A stretch of DNA of 29,264 bases. Source: a virus. The DNA lies in the IMG/VR virus record IMGVR_UViG_3300001533_001268, positions 1-29,264 of that record. The stretch is one strand, 5' to 3'. The position numbers were made by a program, and so were the translations under genes. The notes under the pieces are model-generated. The model had not been told where the DNA came from, searched no databases, and saw nothing but the letters and a program-made list of their open reading frames with translations. Below, piece after piece: positions 26,701 through 29,264 of this stretch; the first letter of the stretch is position 1; the number at the start of each line of letters is the position of its first letter.

Positions 26701-27755
26701 CGGTAATAGCTAAATCAGGTATGCTTTCCACAGTATCACAGTGGACACAGCGGAGTCAGAACGAACTGTTCACAGTATTCGGGTCATCGTTTAAGGCTTC
26801 TGCTGCCCTGAACGATTATTACATTCTGTTCGATAAGCATAAGACGCAGATCGAGAACGAAAAGACCGCTTCTGAAGAAACATCTAAATTATCAACTGCC
26901 GCTCAGACATACCTGGATATGTACGGCGTACTGCCGGATGGTGTCGATGTCAGGTACTCAAAGACGGAAGAAAAGATACTCTCAAGCGTGGCCGGGCTGG
27001 TAAACGCTGATTTTGGCGGTGAGAATCTTGGCCGGCTTGGTGTATCACCGACACAGATGGACGTTGCAAGGCTTCTTCTTCTTGGGCCTGACTGGACAAT
27101 CTCAAATACACGCAGTTTTATGAAGGGGCTCTGGCACAGAGACTCAGAGATAAGCGGTGCAGGCGGATGGGTCTCCGGCAATAACCTGGAGAGAAAGCTG
27201 TATTCCACGTTCTGGATGCGCGTCATGGGTAGATCACTGCTCTTGACTGCCGTTATAAACTCGCTTATGTCTCCCTTTGACGAGCGTGAGCCTGGCGAAC
27301 GTTTGCAGGATGCCTTCCGTGCCGGTGGGTTTAAGTGGCTTATGGCTGATATTACGCCGCTGATGAGAGCTTTTGGAGAGACGGACTCAGACTTCTACCT
27401 GAACACGTTCGGGCAGTTTATAGACCCGTTTAAATACGTAACTAACCCTCCGGAATCGTTTTACCACAAGATGGCTCCGCTGAGCAAGGCCGGCGTTGAC
27501 CTGTGGACTGGTACCAGGTGGGATAAGAAGCGTGCCGTTCCTCTGTCTCAGGTTCCGGAGAAGGGGCTTTACGCGTACAGTGACCGGACGGGAACAACTC
27601 AACCCGACGAGCTGGCCTCATATGCGATATGGCACCTGATCAATATGATGCCGATACAGGCTAAAAACCGGCTTGATCTTATAACCGGAGACTCGAACAG
27701 GGTAAAATCGATACTGGAATCAGTCGGAATTGACATTAAGCAGGAGTGGAAATGA
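20736..27755 (+). CDS. giant polyvalent virion protein, main frame (peptidase-like, SLOG-like, DUF4326-like domains)
   Basis: About 2,339 residues from ATG 20736, the first usable start after the frame change; GAAGG lies four bases before it. It is 2,785 or so residues if fused to the preceding frame. Domains in order: a helical region; HESGH at 171-175 with a downstream EEALADEFAELI, resembling the ImmA/IrrE-type zinc peptidase core; a low-complexity linker (about 290-400); a molybdenum-carrier/SLOG-like domain starting ISGGQSGVD (468-476) to about 630; a DUF4326-like domain (about 646-745, WLGNPF at 669). After that comes roughly 1,600 residues of helical, charged polypeptide ending with LLLGPDWTISNTRSFMKG, as in large polyvalent proteins of phages. 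It is probably packaged and injected. Its exact functions are inferred only. Confidence 0.75.
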   Translation: MGGAGPMLTLRGRLKSNREFNKVLGDVRSYVDTLGIKYNGENISTSNMSDSVRDMIARELLFESINAGEKARKEGNTGNLDQIQKDVIKKVLSEVRNEPLAYIIADNSTMQLKKLNDDGSVVISIAGKDHLLRSGDLVKTGNKYKTGRYIPNENGMPVIELAGPFQQLYGHESGHAVLGVLDLATKKNIVDAVADAKGLKTALESEEALADEFAELINPEARPTIKMFLNDMTKGVRRKYKDQTKRIVQEMAMGYLGYDMDFSFLEPKSAVTGENIEPIAEEDINRGSQNQEEKSTSQEPEYDEIPGFEEFNKITQLNRVPPQADTEQQGEPKPRTSDMPESNNRMQKPEQRKRLTQKNFVSPNRKPRESTGSSTLQEKVNRRFVGLIGRPDPQTGQTLTVDSAMTKAAAANEYINEVSQGRRKLGDDKVMRKHGVPVPVIAYINQQLKKGGTSQQETVNVPADIKVISGGQSGVDIAGLDAAFEAGLKTGGTAAAKFTRENDSGQKFNDYSQAEKYGLVEGKSIIRSGRYGTYSDVYHDRTIKNAQEADGTIWFGDKTSPGGRLTLGQQAQKNKPQPLINPKLVYDIHQWMDKNNINTVNIAGNREKSNPGIYKNVKTLLTQAFKTYNKSAVSTATVVPTQEGEVNVMRGPQGRHMNSDGIKPGDAGWLGNPFKWSGNGGSGTVEQAISKFRDAFYKKLSTDSQFKAAVDGLKGKKLGYYRPGSPNHASVIAEYLNRNNKKPVSKAKSFSAPAATSYAQAESDMDRMTKERSWAGKDDKSVWDAAAQGREEYPAEIRRDRTHVPTKRAKAERELELAVESGAVERQYAEAQRGHKNATEKRLSWSRKLNEDQGFDKLHPDKMTDMEGQMKQSLNTLYEMARNMDDVDFDKITAEQISPDHSEQFFPDNSFETTKQAYRRYARMKREYVDIAHARKMAEYGRWASNQIEDMYQSYRDPPALAPKKREQPGGFAKSIVKHTRKPPKSAESSTVVSEGLDVLTSKLGESNAAFMYDRDLAKMNEDMGPDNPATREMPVYDTERMQDIGLAGSDEIHVASETGTRRLKVVFPNNEELYFDTFFSMLDKFIPRTGNKLIDIVINGIVTEQARQSIDQFDTTGRLKSVSDLKIGGSTYYSGAVKHLEAALGPAWALKLEWGQMLYKLSQSLEKLGIVEDMAGNEIDLDSVTSAIEKELNSVASEMSAAAKSYEPKYNRWSNNRNVLSLYRAVDQMEGWKVQAYSSQYIREGINRFFEDRGFKRRPPDADPSEDLRHEAWDVRSKLREDTDNPEYNNDQDDAESGIKGFSFTDAAGMRAVHGIDLTAEGLQERVTRILTERLYDEDSAYNIPKGNRHPTTAVMGLMNAPYDSRSKVRMFHADNIRFEMANVFDEVLKWAENARKCDASQREALELASIEDINRALEYRQHERGVNRATHLIRKELTGQATPEAVETNPLDVYVSARQISRKLESGELTTSHPEVKAIVDEFADLYLSQDPNEDVRFKTTSLEKAEQRAAMYEQTQKLFGGRDLATMDNDIHIKELRDDLLRDVFMVQPDEKLRSIISDMIKTGAKKAAAVTSTLGVTKQIKSELTGTEKLSRYNDIMGASIFAAEALSENETTIDHIEEAIDDFLSSPEAASPKNAGKRRTMQRYKELMPVARDIVNGKQGIEGRMREFITGKYKENNSGFNSRFRLSRFTDSPILDIYVPRLYLRDKFEGESGLFSAGSPVAEDVIRVKVNEVPGAPGSGRFVKRKLTLPGSLAQGRTFKSDNLLELLETAQNQAINYIADKTWVQQSLDNGFLRDIPGVGFTQLDSPRAVNFQFEFEGQRFNTFGQALEYKKWLYNKSSRQDKARLKKKDIKLEKSLLYAPDDFAKRFNRITANSKIRENQYLSQILAASSSLKAIKIAWGMFHRRAYIWSSLFGGAIPGRGKDYNASFLRRALGYDLRREHGLKAIKQHNFLLLSMGVHGMTLFKSQDIARNSYGFNKKIAPVIAKSGMLSTVSQWTQRSQNELFTVFGSSFKASAALNDYYILFDKHKTQIENEKTASEETSKLSTAAQTYLDMYGVLPDGVDVRYSKTEEKILSSVAGLVNADFGGENLGRLGVSPTQMDVARLLLLGPDWTISNTRSFMKGLWHRDSEISGAGGWVSGNNLERKLYSTFWMRVMGRSLLLTAVINSLMSPFDEREPGERLQDAFRAGGFKWLMADITPLMRAFGETDSDFYLNTFGQFIDPFKYVTNPPESFYHKMAPLSKAGVDLWTGTRWDKKRAVPLSQVPEKGLYAYSDRTGTTQPDELASYAIWHLINMMPIQAKNRLDLITGDSNRVKSILESVGIDIKQEWK

Positions 27756-28261
27756 AAAGAACAATACTTTTAACCACGATCCCGGAACGGAAAAAGAATC
27801 TTGCTCCGATACTTCTGCTTTTACGGACTCAGGCGGATGAGGTGCGTGTCTCGTTTAACCGGTATAAAGAGATACCGGAGATCGCCGGGCCAAATATAGA
27901 ATCAGAGTGGGTTTATGGCGGTGAAAGGCTTAGAGACCGCCAAAGAGTTTACAAAAACGAGCTAAAGTACAATCCAACGGGTATGTGCCTTGTCGGGCAG
28001 AAATTTTTACATAGGTACCCGGATAAACTCTTGTACCATCCAGACTTCTACCAATTTGCCGCTCAAGAGATACACCGTCTCTGTATGTCAACGAAGAAAA
28101 AAACCTTCATACTCGAAGACAAGTACGTCGTAAAACACGGAAAACACCACTACGGAAACGACTGGATCGACAAAACACACTACGAAGCCAGAAAACACTA
28201 TAAACGCGACAGAAACACAAAAATTCTCTTCGCCAAACGCCCACCATACGGGCGTGCATAA
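27752..28261 (+). CDS. small glycosyltransferase-like protein
   Basis: A 169-residue protein starting at ATG 27752, with GGAG at 27743-27746 and an ATGA overlap with the giant protein's stop. The N-terminus KRTILLTTIPERKKNLAPIL, followed by RTQADEVRVSFNRYKEIP, matches the opening block of GT-A family proteins that read 'laTiPeR..nL...l.SLl.Q.D.i.vyLN.y.eiP'. The DDD-type sugar-nucleotide motif expected later is not obvious; ILEDKYVVKHGKHHYG is in its rough place. The protein is shorter than most such enzymes, so it may be a minimal or degenerate copy. The last 50 residues are very basic and use C-ending codons, unlike the rest. Activity is uncertain. Confidence 0.5.
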   Translation: MKRTILLTTIPERKKNLAPILLLLRTQADEVRVSFNRYKEIPEIAGPNIESEWVYGGERLRDRQRVYKNELKYNPTGMCLVGQKFLHRYPDKLLYHPDFYQFAAQEIHRLCMSTKKKTFILEDKYVVKHGKHHYGNDWIDKTHYEARKHYKRDRNTKILFAKRPPYGRA

Positions 28262-28290
28262 TCCTTTAATTCCTTCATTCTCCATATAAG

Positions 28291-28320
28291 GCCCTCAGGT
28301 TCGCCCTGGGGGCTTTTCTA
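28291..28320 (+). terminator. Rho-independent terminator of the late module
   Basis: Nine-base-pair stem, GCCCTCAGG with CCTGGGGGC (one G-U), loop TTCGC, followed by TTTTCTATT. It lies 30 bases after the last late gene's stop at 28261, so it should end the long structural transcript. There is no gene on the other strand that would need it. Confidence 0.8.
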
Positions 28321-28637
28321 TTACAGGGGCACCATGACAGGGGTCAACAATAGAAATGCCAACACAGGGCAATTTAAACAGGTTTAAACGTTATCTCCTA
28401 TAATTCCTCACAAAACGCGAAGCGTTCTCATATAAAAATCTCTCTGTAACACAGGATTTCAGATTTTTTATATATAATACGGGACTCCTGAGGTTTTTCT
28501 CTCACACAGAAACAAAACCTGCCCAGACCGAATTATCTGCCCCTGTACACAAACACGCAAACAGCGATGTAATGCAATACCAACCACCCGTTAATATAAA
28601 TACTGCTCTCTCTGCGAGACGGTAAAGTAGAAATATA

Positions 28638-28678
28638 GGGGGTACCCCCCTTTGGAACCGCCATAGGGGGGGGGAGGG
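28638..28678 (+). repeat. G/C-tract palindrome and poly-G run
   Basis: A perfect 12-base palindrome, GGGGGTACCCCC, sits at 28638-28649 (with one more C at 28650), followed 16 bases on by nine Gs (28666-28674), A, and GGG. The C tract can pair with either G tract, giving two exclusive hairpins, and the G runs could also stack as a G-quadruplex. The function is unknown. Homopolymer runs of this kind are also error-prone in sequencing. Confidence 0.55.
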
Positions 28679-28706
28679 TACTCCTTATAGCATAAGGACT
28701 TACGTG

Positions 28707-28722
28707 CATTAGCGTCGCTTGT
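28707..28722 (+). promoter_or_regulatory. repeated element, copy 1 (candidate promoter/operator)
   Basis: The 16 bases CATTAGCGTCGCTTGT occur here and again at 29084-29099. The match extends to 19 bases with one mismatch on the left (GTGC versus GTAC). Copy 1 ends 76 bases before the ATG at 28799. Its end overlaps a possible -35 TTGTTT (28719-28724), 17 bases before an ATTAAA box (28742-28747). It could be a promoter or an operator. Confidence 0.5.
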
Positions 28723-28798
28723 TTAGAGTGTGCGTTAGAGCATTAAATGGTTTATTGCTCTTCTTATGCATATCCTACTACATTCAAGGAGAATAATT

Positions 28799-29011
28799 AT
28801 GGATTCTAAAAAGGAAGTTTCGAAGACAAGTTACCTGCTAATTGCAATATGTATAGCCGCCGGATTGGCTGTACCTGTAGTTGGCCAGATACTCTTAGGC
28901 TTATGTGCTCTAAAGGCAGTATTTGCCATATGCCCAGGCCTCATACGTGATGGTATACGGGCAACTGCCCGAACCTGCAACAAAGTTGACCGGTTATTAA
29001 ACGAAGAGTAA
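28799..29011 (+). CDS. small membrane protein
   Basis: A 70-residue protein from ATG 28799, with AAGGAG at 28786-28791 seven bases upstream. The alternative start at 28766 lacks such a site and is rejected. The N-terminal 10 residues are charged, then residues 12-49 are almost entirely hydrophobic (YLLIAICIAAGLAVPVVGQI and ILLGLCALKAVFAICPGLI), giving one long or two short membrane segments. The C-terminal 20 residues are Arg/Lys-rich and would face the cytoplasm. It sits between its own repeated upstream element and its own terminator. It could be a membrane-acting host-interaction or lysis-related protein, but the family is not recognised. Confidence 0.7.
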   Translation: MDSKKEVSKTSYLLIAICIAAGLAVPVVGQILLGLCALKAVFAICPGLIRDGIRATARTCNKVDRLLNEE

Positions 29012-29012
29012 A

Positions 29013-29045
29013 GAGGGAGGGGCGCTTTTGCCCCTCTTTTTTTTT
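29013..29045 (+). terminator. Rho-independent terminator after the membrane protein gene
   Basis: GAGGGGC (29017-29023) pairs with GCCCCTC (29030-29036) around a GCTTTT loop and is followed by nine Ts (29037-29045). The gene's stop codon lies directly before it. This isolates the small membrane protein gene as a single transcription unit. Confidence 0.85.
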
Positions 29046-29083
29046 GCGCTTACAGGACGGTGTTTTGTATTGGTTGTGCTGTA

Positions 29084-29099
29084 CATTAGCGTCGCTTGT
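29084..29099 (+). promoter_or_regulatory. repeated element, copy 2 (candidate promoter/operator)
   Basis: The second copy of CATTAGCGTCGCTTGT, following the terminator and ending 68 bases before the next ATG at 29168. Downstream of the core, the two copies share only a TAATGGTT/AAATGGTT-like patch at slightly different distances. Two conserved copies in the two gaps between separate genes suggest promoters recognised by one factor. Confidence 0.5.
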
Positions 29100-29167
29100 G
29101 TTAAGCGGTGTTCGGTAATGGTTACCGTTCGTCTTTTACTTATTTACTTTATTGAAAGGTATTTACC

Positions 29168-29264
29168 ATGACAACTGAAGAAATTAAAGGGATGCTGGAA
29201 AGCATCAACACGCTGTTTGCAGAAGCAGCAAAACCGTCAGACCACCCGGAAGGTGAATTTGACG
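29168..29264 (+). CDS. start of an unrecognised protein (cut by window end)
   Basis: ATG 29168 follows TTGAAAGGTATTTACC (AAAGG eight to nine bases upstream) and the frame stays open to the end of the window, giving about 32 residues. They are acidic and polar (TTEEIKGMLESINTLFAEAA), predicted helical. There is not enough sequence to name it. It is under the second copy of the repeated upstream element. Confidence 0.65.
   Translation, partial: MTTEEIKGMLESINTLFAEAAKPSDHPEGEFD

Larger units (their letters stand above)
28262..28798 (+). other. intergenic control region between late module and downstream genes
   Basis: About 537 bases without a convincing gene. It holds the late terminator at 28291, a small stem AACGC-GAA-GCGTT near 28417-28429, a TATAAT-like box at 28473-28478 with no good -35 partner, G/C tracts at 28638-28678 and a repeated element at 28707. 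A ten-base inverted repeat TACAGGGGCA (28322-28331) / TGCCCCTGTA (28538-28547) spans the first half. A 17-codon frame from ATG 28334 exists but has no supporting evidence. No tRNA was recognised. The region is AT-rich and looks like a promoter/operator zone for the genes that follow. Confidence 0.6.

Noticed and set aside
28334-28387. 17-codon frame (ATG 28334) in the intergenic region
   Set aside because: Too short, with only a weak purine run upstream and right after a terminator; no independent support.
28473-28478. TATAAT box as a firm promoter
   Set aside because: No convincing -35 at 16-18 bases upstream, and AT-rich DNA gives such boxes by chance; mentioned only as a candidate within the intergenic region.
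28322-28547. 10-base inverted repeat TACAGGGGCA / TGCCCCTGTA, 206 bases apart
   Set aside because: Could be an operator pair or chance; the distance and single occurrence are not enough to call a feature.
28262-28765. tRNA genes or a CRISPR array in the non-coding stretch
   Set aside because: No cloverleaf with a plausible T-arm and no regularly spaced repeats were found.

Overview
The window is part of a tailed double-stranded DNA phage genome (Caudoviricetes). It most resembles a short-tailed, podovirus-like phage. The genes run in the classical order terminase small subunit, terminase large subunit, portal, scaffold, major capsid, head-tail connectors, a large tail-hub or nozzle-like protein, fibre-like proteins, ejection-type proteins and one giant virion protein. 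No tape measure, tail sheath or tail tube pair is recognisable. Every supported gene is on the + strand. Most junctions overlap by a few bases (ATGA, TAATG, TTGA), which suggests one long, translationally coupled late transcript. Clear AGGA/GGAG ribosome binding sites and TTG starts point to a bacterial host. Codon use is rich in ATA and AGG, unlike E. coli, but the host cannot be named.

Layout. 3-1005: the end of an unrecognised protein, a small beta-rich unknown and a small zinc-ribbon protein. 992-4116: terminase. The large subunit is unusual twice over. A 359-residue LAGLIDADG-type intein interrupts its Walker A motif between Lys and Ser, and the ATPase and nuclease halves lie in two different, overlapping reading frames. 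4113-4539: two small proteins, one a second zinc ribbon. 4532-9182: portal, scaffold and HK97-fold major capsid protein. 9253-13091: connector genes and the 718-residue hub-like protein. 13094-14607: two tandem, related fibre-like proteins. 14607-15795: a GNAT-like protein and a DUF115/MptE-like Rossmann protein. 15792-19384: three probable ejection (internal virion) proteins. 19397-27755: a giant polyvalent protein of about 2,785 residues if the two frames are read as one. It carries hydrophobic Gly/Ala-rich segments, an HExxH peptidase-like motif, a molybdenum-carrier/SLOG-like domain, a DUF4326-like domain and a long C-terminal region of the phage polyvalent type. 27752-28261: a small glycosyltransferase-like protein.

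From 28262 the late module ends at a Rho-independent terminator. About 500 bases of non-coding DNA follow, with G/C tracts and a repeated element of 16-19 bases. Small genes then follow: a 70-residue membrane protein with its own terminator, and a gene cut by the window end. Both small genes have the same repeated element 84-92 bases upstream of their start codons, so they look like separately controlled units.

Most interesting points: the intein appears to begin with proline and lacks the usual N-terminal nucleophile, while carrying the block F Cys and block G Thr of class 3 inteins. The terminase is split into two frames. The giant protein carries an AT-rich two-domain insert and is itself split by a +1 frame change.
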